Translations under genes and position numbers: made by a program
Source of the DNA: a candidate division FCPU426 bacterium
GTDB lineage: Bacteria > Oederibacteriota > PGYV01 > Palsa-1178
Direction: 5' to 3'
NCBI GenBank assembly: GCA_003167475.1
Contig: PMTB01000211.1
Span: 1 to 10,867, forward strand
Length of the DNA: 10,867 nucleotides
Notes under the pieces: model-generated
What the model was told of the DNA's origin: nothing
Databases searched by the model: none
What the model saw: only the letters and a program-made list of their open reading frames with translations
In this document: in pieces, positions 1-7,103 of the stretch
Layout: each line of letters opens with the position of its first letter
Numbering within the stretch: position 1 is the stretch's first letter

Positions 1-1
1 C

Positions 2-1978
2 GATGAAGCCAAGTCCACCATGTTTGATGTCGAGAGCGAATACGCGAAGACCACATTCAGGGGCGTGCCTCCATTTAAAGTGATGGGCGAGCTCATGGCA
101 AGATGGCAGGACGTCGAGACATTCGGGATATCGCACGTGCACCAGACTTCGCTCGGAGGGACGCTCATGTCGCTCTGGACAGAGGGAATAGTTTCCCCGG
201 ACGTCGGCTTCAAGCTTAACCTGAATTTTGAGCGGCCCAACGACGAGGCCGATAAGGGAGACCTTCCGGAATATTGGGGGACCGGACAGAGGTTCCTCGA
301 TAAGTACACCATAGACCTGAATGTTTACGGATGGCAGATCAATACCGGATTTTTCTGGGAAGATATCACGCCGCTTATCGCGAAGGGGATTCTTTCGGAC
401 AGGCCGGCGTTTTTTGACCGCGATCCATATGTGCTTGAAGAAACCACAAAAGGGCATTTCGAGAACGCTTTCCTGCACTCATTTATCAAGCGCGGCGATA
501 TATGGTCAAAGCACGGTTTTTACGGCGTTGAATTCATGAACGAGGCGCTGCCGAGCGGGGCCATGTTCAAGATCATGGCCGGCAAGGCGGAAAAATTCGA
601 CGAAAGGTACGACAAACTGTACTTATACGAGTTCGCCGGCAGGGTTACACAGCCCATAGACCTCGGGATATTCTCGGGCTCGGAGGCGTCGCTGAACTTC
701 TATAACGCTTCGGATGAAAAAGCCGAGGTTGAGACGCTCGCTCCGGATTCTGCCGGACCGAATTACCCGTCAAAGCCTTACGGTTATATACAGGCGGAGA
801 CGATAGCCGGCGCAGACGCAAAGCTAAAGATTACTAACGCCTTCAGCCTGAACGGGGAATATGAGCACTCGGATACGGGCAGTTACCTCCCGAAGCCTTT
901 TGACCAGTACCTGCTCGATTTTCCTCCAAAATATGAGCAGGATGGGAGCGCTATTCTGCTTGATTCCACGCTGAAAAAGATAATACCGTTTGACCTGGAG
1001 GTTAAATATTCCAGGATTGACCCGGGTTATCTGGGGCGCGCGTCGGCTATAACCGACACCACCAGCAGGACCGTTAACGCGGCAGGCACGGGCGTAAACC
1101 TTTCATGGGATTCATACGCCGGGGACCCGACGCTTTTATACAACAATATGTCAAGGCTCGACGCGAGGGTGACGGTGGAAATGCCGGTTTCCATGGGCTT
1201 TCTTAATTTGAATTACGGAAATTCCAGCCAGATAAACCCTACCACCAACCTTATATATGTGGACCATTATCTTTTCGGCAACAGGCTCACCGGCGCCATG
1301 TGGTGGCACGCGTTTTTCGCGCAGTACGGCTATCCGGTTGCGGGCAGGGATAACGGGTTCTACGCTTACAATGCCATAGACCATCCCGAGATACCCATGC
1401 AGGGAACCGGACAGAGGTACATATTCTCCGACACATGGCTAGCCAACAAGGAAATGATAAAGTCCACTTATCCCGGTTCGGACGGCTCCGTGAAATACAC
1501 CACAAACGCTTCGGTGGAATTCAAGTTCTCGCTGCATAAGCTTTTTGAGGCGCTCGGCACGCCCACGAACAATATGTTCCTGGAAGTATACGACGAACTT
1601 GACACTTTAAGGCCGGGGACGGATATCATGCCCACTTTTGACCCGGCAACGCTTTTCTCCGAGAATTTATTTGACACATTCATAGTATACAGCCTTACGC
1701 GCAAGACCAGCCTCATGTTTGAATACGCTTTTGAGAGATGGGCCACAAGATATTCCAAGGTGGGCTACGCTTTCGACGCTCTCACGGGCACATATCTATA
1801 CAAGGACCTGGCGATAGACTACCTGGACCAGAATTTTGGCGTGGGTTTTGATTATGATTTTGCGCCGAGGACCTCGCTTTATATCAGGATAAAAAGGTTC
1901 ATGCACAATGATATGGTTGCCGCTTCACAGTGCTTTAACGGCTGGTATATGGGATTTGAAATCAAAAATTTCTTCTAA
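2..1978 (+). CDS. Outer-membrane beta-barrel protein, 5'-truncated by the window edge
   Basis: The reading frame is already open at base 2 (DEAKST precedes the first ATG at 20), and no Shine-Dalgarno or signal peptide sits at that ATG, so the true start lies upstream. About 658 codons are visible, ending with TAA. The protein has one cysteine, is rich in aromatics and glycine, and has many alternating polar/hydrophobic segments separated by Asp/Asn/Gly-rich loops, as expected for amphipathic transmembrane strands. It ends in EIKNFF; a terminal Phe is the usual signal for BAM-dependent barrel insertion. No TonB plug or SusC motif is visible, but the missing N-terminus could hold one. The 16-nt gap to the next gene, also a barrel, suggests co-transcription. 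The role is probably that of a porin or ligand-specific channel; the substrate is unknown. I do not recognise a specific family. Confidence 0.75.
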   Translation, partial: DEAKSTMFDVESEYAKTTFRGVPPFKVMGELMARWQDVETFGISHVHQTSLGGTLMSLWTEGIVSPDVGFKLNLNFERPNDEADKGDLPEYWGTGQRFLDKYTIDLNVYGWQINTGFFWEDITPLIAKGILSDRPAFFDRDPYVLEETTKGHFENAFLHSFIKRGDIWSKHGFYGVEFMNEALPSGAMFKIMAGKAEKFDERYDKLYLYEFAGRVTQPIDLGIFSGSEASLNFYNASDEKAEVETLAPDSAGPNYPSKPYGYIQAETIAGADAKLKITNAFSLNGEYEHSDTGSYLPKPFDQYLLDFPPKYEQDGSAILLDSTLKKIIPFDLEVKYSRIDPGYLGRASAITDTTSRTVNAAGTGVNLSWDSYAGDPTLLYNNMSRLDARVTVEMPVSMGFLNLNYGNSSQINPTTNLIYVDHYLFGNRLTGAMWWHAFFAQYGYPVAGRDNGFYAYNAIDHPEIPMQGTGQRYIFSDTWLANKEMIKSTYPGSDGSVKYTTNASVEFKFSLHKLFEALGTPTNNMFLEVYDELDTLRPGTDIMPTFDPATLFSENLFDTFIVYSLTRKTSLMFEYAFERWATRYSKVGYAFDALTGTYLYKDLAIDYLDQNFGVGFDYDFAPRTSLYIRIKRFMHNDMVAASQCFNGWYMGFEIKNFF

Positions 1979-1994
1979 TTCGGAGGTATAGTAA

Positions 1995-2798
1995 ATGTTA
2001 AAGAAAATCGCTATTTTGCTCGCTGTATTGCTGGTTCCGGTGTTTGTCATGTCGTCCGGGGATACGATAGGGCGTGACAACTGGACCTATCAGGATTTAA
2101 AATCCCTAAGCGACGCGGGGATAATAACAAAACCGCTCACCAAGGACACACTGACAAGGGCCGAGGTCGTGGAATACATAAATGACGGCGTGCGCAACGT
2201 GCTCGCCGCCAACAAACCCCTGGCATCGTCATCATCCGACGCGGAACTGGCCGGGCAGATAGACAAGCTGTACAACCTTGTCAAAGCCTACATGACGGAT
2301 ATGATGAAAACCGAGCAGAAACTGGACTCCATACTCGAGACCATCGGCGACCTGAAGGTGAAAAAAGAATCGATTGAAAAGAGGCAGGACAGGCTTTTGA
2401 ACGCCATGGGCATGAGGATAAACGGGGAATCATCCGCGTATATGACCGACCTCTTATTATACGGAAGTAATTATATAGCAATGGATTCGCCGGACAAGCG
2501 TTACAGGCCCATCACACAGTACCTTGACCTTAAATTTTCCCTGAACGCCACGAAGGAACTTTACTCGGAAGCGACTTTCAGGGTTGAGAACGTGTACGGA
2601 GGCTTCTGGGGTTCCATGGATATATACGGTTTAAGAAGGTTCTTCATACAGGGGCAGTACCCCATCTCGTTTGTATTCGGCGATTTCCAGGCCAAGATGA
2701 CTCCTTTCACTTTGTGGGCGGACGATGACGAGAAACCGTATGAGGCGAAAGTGTTCGCAGATAAAAGGGAAATGAACAAAAAGGAACTTTATCTTTAG
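1995..2798 (+). CDS. SLH-domain porin, N-terminal part, ending at an in-frame amber codon
   Basis: ATG 1995 follows a good Shine-Dalgarno (GGAGG, 1982-1986). Residues 1-21 form a Sec signal peptide (LKK then a Leu/Val/Ile core). Residues 23-70 resemble one SLH domain: the pattern DNWTYQDLKSLSDAGII is followed by TRAE at 54-57, the canonical SLH signature. Residues about 83-137 are heptad-like and charged, probably a coiled-coil spacer. From about 140 onward beta-strand-like sequence begins. This order (signal, SLH, coiled coil, barrel) is that of OmpM/SlpA-type proteins, in which the SLH domain holds peptidoglycan and the barrel sits in the outer membrane. The frame stops at TAG 2796-2798 inside the barrel, yet the same frame continues to 4115 with the rest of the barrel, so this is probably the first 267 residues of a 706-residue protein. 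Without readthrough it would lack most of its barrel and be non-functional. Confidence 0.75.
   Translation: MLKKIAILLAVLLVPVFVMSSGDTIGRDNWTYQDLKSLSDAGIITKPLTKDTLTRAEVVEYINDGVRNVLAANKPLASSSSDAELAGQIDKLYNLVKAYMTDMMKTEQKLDSILETIGDLKVKKESIEKRQDRLLNAMGMRINGESSAYMTDLLLYGSNYIAMDSPDKRYRPITQYLDLKFSLNATKELYSEATFRVENVYGGFWGSMDIYGLRRFFIQGQYPISFVFGDFQAKMTPFTLWADDDEKPYEAKVFADKREMNKKELYL
2796..2798 (+). other. In-frame amber codon splitting the SLH porin gene
   Basis: TAG is codon 268 of a frame open from ATG 1995 to TAA 4113-4115. Removing the stop joins KELYL and DNTWTLSGG without any frame change, and the protein style continues unbroken. A single C-to-T transition from CAG (Gln) would produce it. Other explanations are a sequencing or assembly error, amber suppression, or pyrrolysine insertion. 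The sequence alone does not decide between these. Confidence 0.85.
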
Positions 2799-2813
2799 GA
2801 CAATACGTGGACA

Positions 2814-4115
2814 TTGTCGGGCGGCAAAGCGCAGACCATAATGGAACTTTTTGACACGGTTGACGTGGATATAACCCTCCTCGGAGCCAGGCTAGGAGCC
2901 GCGAGCAAGTACAATTACCAGTTATACGATCCTTCATCGGGTATATTTGTCCCGTTTACCTACCTGCATGACCAGTATCTTTTCGGCGGCAGTGTTTCTT
3001 CCGGCGTACCCGATATGCTGAAAATAGGCGTAAACTATACCGAGATAACGGACTCAAAAGATACGGGTTCGACTCCGACGGCGCCGTCGCTGGATAACTA
3101 TGTGACCAGCGTAAACGGTGAACTCAAACTGAAATTCGGCGAAGGCTCGCAAGCCAAGGTAAATGCCGAGTTTGCGGACTCGCATTACACAAATAACAAG
3201 TGGTATCAGAATTACATAACCGACACGGCCATAAAAGCCGGGGCAGAGGCGACCTTTATGAACTCAACCCTCTCAGCCAGCTACAGCGCGGTTGGAAATT
3301 CGTACACCGCGTATGCGGCGCAGACAAGGATATACAATTTCAACATTGCGGTGCCTTACCTCACCCAGAACAGCATGTGGAACATAGCGAACAAACCGCC
3401 TTCGTACAATATGCTTTACCCTTTCACGCAGTATAACCCGACTATTAACGTAAGTTACGGCAATCCGTCCGGTTCGGCCGCGACCGGCCTGGCTTACAAG
3501 GCCACGAACCTTCTTTTCTATCCGATATATGAAAATAACACCATGCCTTACGGCGATTCGACCCCGAACAGGGACAGTCTGGTACTTAAATATTCGGGCA
3601 ATTACCTTGACGGTTTGATACAGCCGTCGGTGAAGTACCAGATGGCCAATGAGATTGTGACCAATCTTGCGGTAACCTACACGGTCAAACCGAGGGATTT
3701 TTCCGTTGTTGAAGCAGGCGTGAAAAGCGAATTCACCCTCGGAATACCATGGGCTTTGACAGTTGGTTATAAATCAGAGGATACAAATAACGGGCAGACG
3801 AACTCTATAGCGTTCACTTCGAACACACTGGATGCCGGGCTGGAAGCCACTATAATCAAAAAGAAGTTAATGGCGTATGTCGGTTATAAGGACATAGCAT
3901 TCAACGGTACGGAATATATGCTTTCGTCCGGGTCCTACAGCCTGTTTAATTTCGACGACACTATATCAAGCGTGGGCGTCGGGTTTGAGTATAATATAGC
4001 GAAACCGGCCGTTATTGGCATGTCATTTACCAACACTCTTCTGGCGTTCAATAAGTTCCCGACGGCCAATTATGACGCCCAGGAATTTGACATTAAAGTA
4101 TCAATAAGCTTTTAA
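2814..4115 (+). CDS. SLH-domain porin, C-terminal barrel part, downstream of the amber codon
   Basis: This is the same reading frame as the preceding part, resuming directly after TAG 2796-2798. The first possible restart codons are TTG 2814 and ATG 2841. Neither has a properly spaced Shine-Dalgarno, and neither gives a signal peptide, so independent expression would leave the product in the cytoplasm. The roughly 430 residues are rich in Tyr, Asn, Ser, Thr and Gly with repeated amphipathic strand patterns. They end in FDIKVSISF, the alternating, Phe-terminated final strand of an outer-membrane barrel. No cysteines are present. With the first part it makes a normal-length (706 aa) SLH porin. 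I read it as the second half of one gene rather than a separate gene. TAA is followed directly by in-frame TAG. Confidence 0.7.
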   Translation: MSGGKAQTIMELFDTVDVDITLLGARLGAASKYNYQLYDPSSGIFVPFTYLHDQYLFGGSVSSGVPDMLKIGVNYTEITDSKDTGSTPTAPSLDNYVTSVNGELKLKFGEGSQAKVNAEFADSHYTNNKWYQNYITDTAIKAGAEATFMNSTLSASYSAVGNSYTAYAAQTRIYNFNIAVPYLTQNSMWNIANKPPSYNMLYPFTQYNPTINVSYGNPSGSAATGLAYKATNLLFYPIYENNTMPYGDSTPNRDSLVLKYSGNYLDGLIQPSVKYQMANEIVTNLAVTYTVKPRDFSVVEAGVKSEFTLGIPWALTVGYKSEDTNNGQTNSIAFTSNTLDAGLEATIIKKKLMAYVGYKDIAFNGTEYMLSSGSYSLFNFDDTISSVGVGFEYNIAKPAVIGMSFTNTLLAFNKFPTANYDAQEFDIKVSISF

Positions 4116-4130
4116 TAGTTGGCAGGGAAC

Positions 4131-4159
4131 TTGATTTCAGTTGAAATATTGAGTATAAT
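4131..4159 (+). promoter_or_regulatory. Sigma70-like promoter for the CBM9-like gene
   Basis: The -35 TTGATT (4131-4136) and -10 TATAAT (4154-4159) are separated by 17 bp, in the gap between the porin stop and ATG 4178. Transcription would start near 4166, inside or at the edge of the Shine-Dalgarno AAGGAGG (4163-4169), giving an exceptionally short leader. A perfect hyphenated palindrome, ATTTCA-GT-TGAAAT (4134-4147), overlaps the -35 and spacer and could be an operator. Confidence 0.6.
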
Positions 4160-4177
4160 TTAAAGGAGGAATGCGTT

Positions 4178-4921
4178 ATGAAAAAGGCAATTGTTTTTGT
4201 ATCAGTTTTGGCAGTATTGTTCTCGGTTTCAGTATTCGCCGCGAAACCCTCGGCAACACTTCCTGTTATCACGGGCGCAATGACAGTGGACGGCTCGCTC
4301 GCTGACTGGAAAGCCTGCGGAATCAAGCCTATCCTGATAAACACCAAGGATCAGGTCGCAATCGGAGTTCCTTACTGGCTCGGCGCGGAAAAACAGTCGG
4401 CCGAAGTTTATGTCGCTTTTTCCGGCACTACTCTTTATATGGCCGCGAAAGTTACAAGCCCGAAGGGACTTAAGAACAACAAGACCGATGGCAACATATA
4501 CGACGGGAACGGCATAGAACTTTTCATCGGTTTTGACAACTCGGATCCGGGCAGGGAAATGTATACGGAAACGGATTATCAGTTCGGGTTCTCGACAGGC
4601 GATTATTCAAAAGCGAATAAAAAGTACGCGGTCAAACCGTCGGTGTTCTGTTTTAACCTGGCGAAAACCGTGGCAGGAGCCAAGATCGTTACAAAGCCGG
4701 TCGAAGGCGGATATATTATTGAGGCTTCCATTCCCGCGGCTTTCCTTGCAGGTTGGGACGCCAAAGACGGCGGAGAAATAGGTTTTGATATAGGCGTGGA
4801 CGACATAGGCGAAAAGGGCCTCGGCCGCAAGATACAGATGACATGGTCCGGCGATAAAGACGGATACAAGAACCCCAAAGGCTGGGGCAAGGCTGTTTTA
4901 AAAGCGACAAGCTGCAAATAG
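4178..4921 (+). CDS. Exported CBM9-like carbohydrate-binding protein
   Basis: This 247-aa protein is essentially one domain. Residues 1-22 are a Sec signal peptide (MKKAIVFVSVLAVLFSVSVFAA) with an Ala-X-Ala-like cleavage site and no lipobox, so the mature form should be periplasmic or secreted. The domain shows the CBM9/DOMON-like order: VDGSLADWK at 37-45, a strand region ending VYVAFSGTTLYMAAKV, DGNGIELFIGFDN from 109, YIIEASIPAAFL, GEIGFDIGVDDI, and a terminal MTWSGDKDG...PKGWGKAVL from 221. In the family these cover sugar-binding aromatic and calcium-site regions; binding to ends of glucan or xylan chains is known for CBM9. CBM9 usually sits inside a large xylanase, so a free copy is less usual. 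ATG 4178 has a strong Shine-Dalgarno at 4163-4169. The stop is TAG, with an in-frame TAA four codons further on. The exact ligand is not determined. Confidence 0.8.
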   Translation: MKKAIVFVSVLAVLFSVSVFAAKPSATLPVITGAMTVDGSLADWKACGIKPILINTKDQVAIGVPYWLGAEKQSAEVYVAFSGTTLYMAAKVTSPKGLKNNKTDGNIYDGNGIELFIGFDNSDPGREMYTETDYQFGFSTGDYSKANKKYAVKPSVFCFNLAKTVAGAKIVTKPVEGGYIIEASIPAAFLAGWDAKDGGEIGFDIGVDDIGEKGLGRKIQMTWSGDKDGYKNPKGWGKAVLKATSCK

Positions 4922-4941
4922 TTTTTTAATTAAACATAAAA

Positions 4942-4974
4942 CTGCGGGAACGGCCTCAAAAGCCGTTCCCGCAG
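4942..4974 (+). terminator. Strong 13-bp hairpin after the CBM9-like gene
   Basis: CTGCGGGAACGGC (4942-4954) pairs perfectly with GCCGTTCCCGCAG (4962-4974) around a 7-nt loop, CTCAAAA. On the + strand the hairpin is followed by GATAAATGC, without a U-tract, so it is not a textbook intrinsic terminator in the gene direction. On the - strand it is followed by TTTTATGTTT, which is U-rich. It may be a U-less terminator, a 3'-end stabiliser, or a boundary against antisense transcription. Confidence 0.5.
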
Positions 4975-5083
4975 GATAAATGCAGGGTCCGGAGATTATG
5001 ACGGCGAAATAAAGGGCTTCTTAAGAGCCGCTTGTTTGCCCGCCATAGAACGGGTAATAAAGAAAAAAGAAAGCAGGTATATT

Positions 5084-5902
5084 ATGAATAAAAAGTTGAT
5101 TATATCTTTGTTGGCGTTCTCATTTATATTGTTCAACGGATGTAAAAAGAATCCGGTGGTTCCGGCGGCAGCGTTGCCGGCGCCGCTCGCGGCACCTTCT
5201 TATCCTTTGTCCGTTGTCTTTGAGGACTGCGAGGACAATGACAATGTGGATAATTTCGGAGGTTTCTGGTTCACGTATGACGATACAAAAGCGCCGAACT
5301 TCGGCAAGTCTGTTGTTTACCCGAGGAACGGCGCGCTTTATACTATGGCGCGCGTCGGTCCTGACTGGGATTCCGTTCATTACGGGCCGAATATTTATGC
5401 GGCTGAAATGACCGGAACTGTTTATGAATGGAAAAAACCATACGTGGCTTTTATAGGGGAAGGCATACAGATGGGGCCGACGGAAAATCCAACCAACCTT
5501 TACAATTTTACAGGTATGAGCTTTTGGGCAAAGGTAGGGCCGACGGACCAGATACATACTGCAGGGCCGTATAGGATAGCCCTTAAAACCCCGATAACTA
5601 TAAATCCCGACATGACGCTATATGATTATTATGGATATACTTTTACCCCGTCAACTACTTGGACGCAATATAACGTCACATTTGCAAGCGATTTTGTGCT
5701 GGCTTTTTCGGCTACTCCGCCGCCGCAATACCAGCCCGGCGGTTCAATCGGCGGAGGGGAGCCGCAATACAGGATAGATTCAATGAAAAATGTAACGGAT
5801 ATACAGATACAGACGGACAATCCGATTCCGCAGACGCCGGACCCAACGGTGTCTTTCAATGTGGATTTTTGGATTGATAACATAGTCCTTTACAGGAACT
5901 GA
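5084..5902 (+). CDS. Lipoprotein with CBM11-like carbohydrate-binding domain (first of four)
   Basis: I chose ATG 5084 because it starts a clean lipoprotein signal (MNKKLIISLLAFSFILFNGC, Cys20) and has AGG six bases upstream; a longer frame from TTG 5036 would put 16 charged residues in front of it. The product has 272 residues. Lys at +2 predicts outer-membrane sorting if Lol rules apply. After a Pro/Ala-rich spacer (23-41) comes FEDCEDNDN at 46-54 and NFGGFWFTYDD at 57-67, then YAAEMTG, TGMSFWAKV, TTWTQYNVTF, and a final DFWIDNIVLYRN. This follows the CBM11/galactose-binding-like jelly-roll pattern: an N-terminal FED/E strand, a central F-W strand, and a closing DDI/DNI strand at the C-terminus. 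A Pro/Gly-rich insertion lies around TPPPQYQPGGSIGGGEPQY. No catalytic residues are apparent. The probable role is surface glycan binding; assignment to CBM11 proper is tentative. Confidence 0.7.
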   Translation: MNKKLIISLLAFSFILFNGCKKNPVVPAAALPAPLAAPSYPLSVVFEDCEDNDNVDNFGGFWFTYDDTKAPNFGKSVVYPRNGALYTMARVGPDWDSVHYGPNIYAAEMTGTVYEWKKPYVAFIGEGIQMGPTENPTNLYNFTGMSFWAKVGPTDQIHTAGPYRIALKTPITINPDMTLYDYYGYTFTPSTTWTQYNVTFASDFVLAFSATPPPQYQPGGSIGGGEPQYRIDSMKNVTDIQIQTDNPIPQTPDPTVSFNVDFWIDNIVLYRN

Positions 5903-5904
5903 TA

Positions 5905-5932
5905 TTGAAAAAAAGACCGTGATTTCTAAAAT
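5905..5932 (+). promoter_or_regulatory. Possible promoter before the 356-aa lipoprotein gene
   Basis: TTGAAA (5905-5910) and TAAAAT (5927-5932) are 16 bp apart in the 52-bp gap. Each differs from consensus at one base. As with the promoter at 4131, the expected start (near 5939) falls on the Shine-Dalgarno (GGAGG, 5939-5943), so a very short leader is predicted. The gap is AT-rich, so a chance match is possible. Confidence 0.35.
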
Positions 5933-5954
5933 ATTTTTGGAGGTGTAAAGTATC

Positions 5955-7025
5955 ATGAAAAAGGTTTGGACAACTGTACTGGCAATTTTCATTGTAATGG
6001 CACTTGTTGTAATCGGTTGCAGCAAGAAGAAAAATATCGTTGTGTCGCCGGATGACCTGGGTACTGCGACAGCCTCCCCGACTGCGGTATCGCCCAACAC
6101 AGCGACGGTTACCCGCACGTCAGTTCCGCCGGGAAGCACGAATACCTTCACGCCCACCCAGTCGCCGACACCGGCATATTCCAGGCCGCAGGGATGGATA
6201 GACGATTGCGAAGACGGAGCAAGCATCGACACAGGGAACGTATGCGATTTCAACGGAGACAATCCGGCTCCCAATGTCGGAGGATACTGGATAACATTTG
6301 ACGACGACGACTGGTCAAATCCTTACCCGACCGCCGGAACGCCGGGTTCCACAGTGCCTGCGGGAAAATCAAACTGCGGTACTTCTTATGTTTGGCCGGA
6401 ATCACAGACATGGGCAGTAAGGCTCGCCGTAGCTACGCCGGGGCCATTTTCAATGACAGCGCCCGGATATCCCTCATCGCCTTATGGCGGCGCGTATTGC
6501 GCGAGGATGACCGGATATGTCACGGTAAACACCATAGCGACTAAGCCCGCGTCAGAAACCCAGACAGGTTTCCAGTACGGATTTATCGGAATGGGAGTAC
6601 AGCTTACAAGCACGGCCGGCGCATCAGGCGGCTGCATGAAAGTCAACATAAGCGGATATACAGGGGTGCAGTTCTGGGCCAGGAGTACTTCCAATGGCGG
6701 AGCCGGAGCGGCCTTTGAGTGCAAACTTCCATACACGCCGAACACAAACTGCGACGACCCGATACTCGGTACGCTTGACGCTTTCAATGACTACGCTTTC
6801 CACTTTACGGTAACTAACGCGTGGACCAAGTTCACAGTTCCTTTTGTGGGTGCCGCGCCCAATCACTTCGCGCAGGCAGCAGGTTGGGGAACGGTTGTTA
6901 CTTTGGCAAACGTTCTGGCAAATGCCTCGGCAATACAGTTCCAGTCAGACTGCCAGTGCCCTTACTTCCTGGCGCCGACAGGTTCTGTTGACCTTGAGAT
7001 AGACGACATACAGCTTTATCACTGA
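5955..7025 (+). CDS. Lipoprotein with Ser/Thr/Pro linker and CBM11-like domain (second of four)
   Basis: ATG 5955 follows GGAGG (5939-5943). The signal MKKVWTTVLAIFIVMALVVIGC ends in a lipobox with Cys22, followed by Ser, predicting outer-membrane anchoring. Residues about 36-78 form a Ser/Thr/Pro-rich linker (SPTAVSP, VPPGST, TPTQSPTP), like those joining modules in polysaccharidases, that would hold the domain away from the membrane. The domain starts with WIDDCEDGAS at 81-90, then NVGGYWITFDDDDW, YCARMTGY, GFIGMGVQL, YTGVQFWARS, and ends with VDLEIDDIQLYH. It aligns in order with the preceding lipoprotein (FED-C-ED, GG-W-T-DD, GxGxQ, FWA, final DDI/DNI-x-LY) but carries long insertions. 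It is unusually Cys-rich for a secreted domain (after the lipid Cys, those at DDCEDG, NVCDF, SNCGT, AYCAR, GGCMK, FECKL, TNCDD and SDCQC), so several disulfides or a metal site are possible. Glycan binding is inferred. Confidence 0.7.
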   Translation: MKKVWTTVLAIFIVMALVVIGCSKKKNIVVSPDDLGTATASPTAVSPNTATVTRTSVPPGSTNTFTPTQSPTPAYSRPQGWIDDCEDGASIDTGNVCDFNGDNPAPNVGGYWITFDDDDWSNPYPTAGTPGSTVPAGKSNCGTSYVWPESQTWAVRLAVATPGPFSMTAPGYPSSPYGGAYCARMTGYVTVNTIATKPASETQTGFQYGFIGMGVQLTSTAGASGGCMKVNISGYTGVQFWARSTSNGGAGAAFECKLPYTPNTNCDDPILGTLDAFNDYAFHFTVTNAWTKFTVPFVGAAPNHFAQAAGWGTVVTLANVLANASAIQFQSDCQCPYFLAPTGSVDLEIDDIQLYH

Positions 7026-7047
7026 TAAATAGCAACATCTGACATAC

Positions 7048-7081
7048 CCCGGGTTCCGCGCTTAAATGCGCGGAACCCGGG
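7048..7081 (+). terminator. Strong 14-bp hairpin between the second and third lipoprotein genes
   Basis: CCCGGGTTCCGCGC (7048-7061) pairs perfectly with GCGCGGAACCCGGG (7068-7081) around the loop TTAAAT. It starts 23 bases after TGA 7023-7025 and is followed by AAAATAAATAAGG, with no U-tract. It could attenuate or process the transcript so that the upstream lipoproteins are made in different amounts from the downstream pair, or it could be a U-less terminator. Confidence 0.5.
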
Positions 7082-7103
7082 AAAATAAATAAGGGAGAAT
7101 ACC

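Noticed and set aside
5036..5083. Extension of the first lipoprotein to TTG 5036
   Set aside because: It adds 16 charged residues before a complete lipoprotein signal peptide and has no Shine-Dalgarno; ATG 5084 gives a standard signal and lipobox.
5780..6274. Minus-strand 164-codon open frame across the lipoprotein junction
   Set aside because: It is antisense to two well-supported lipoprotein genes and their ribosome site, with a low-complexity product.
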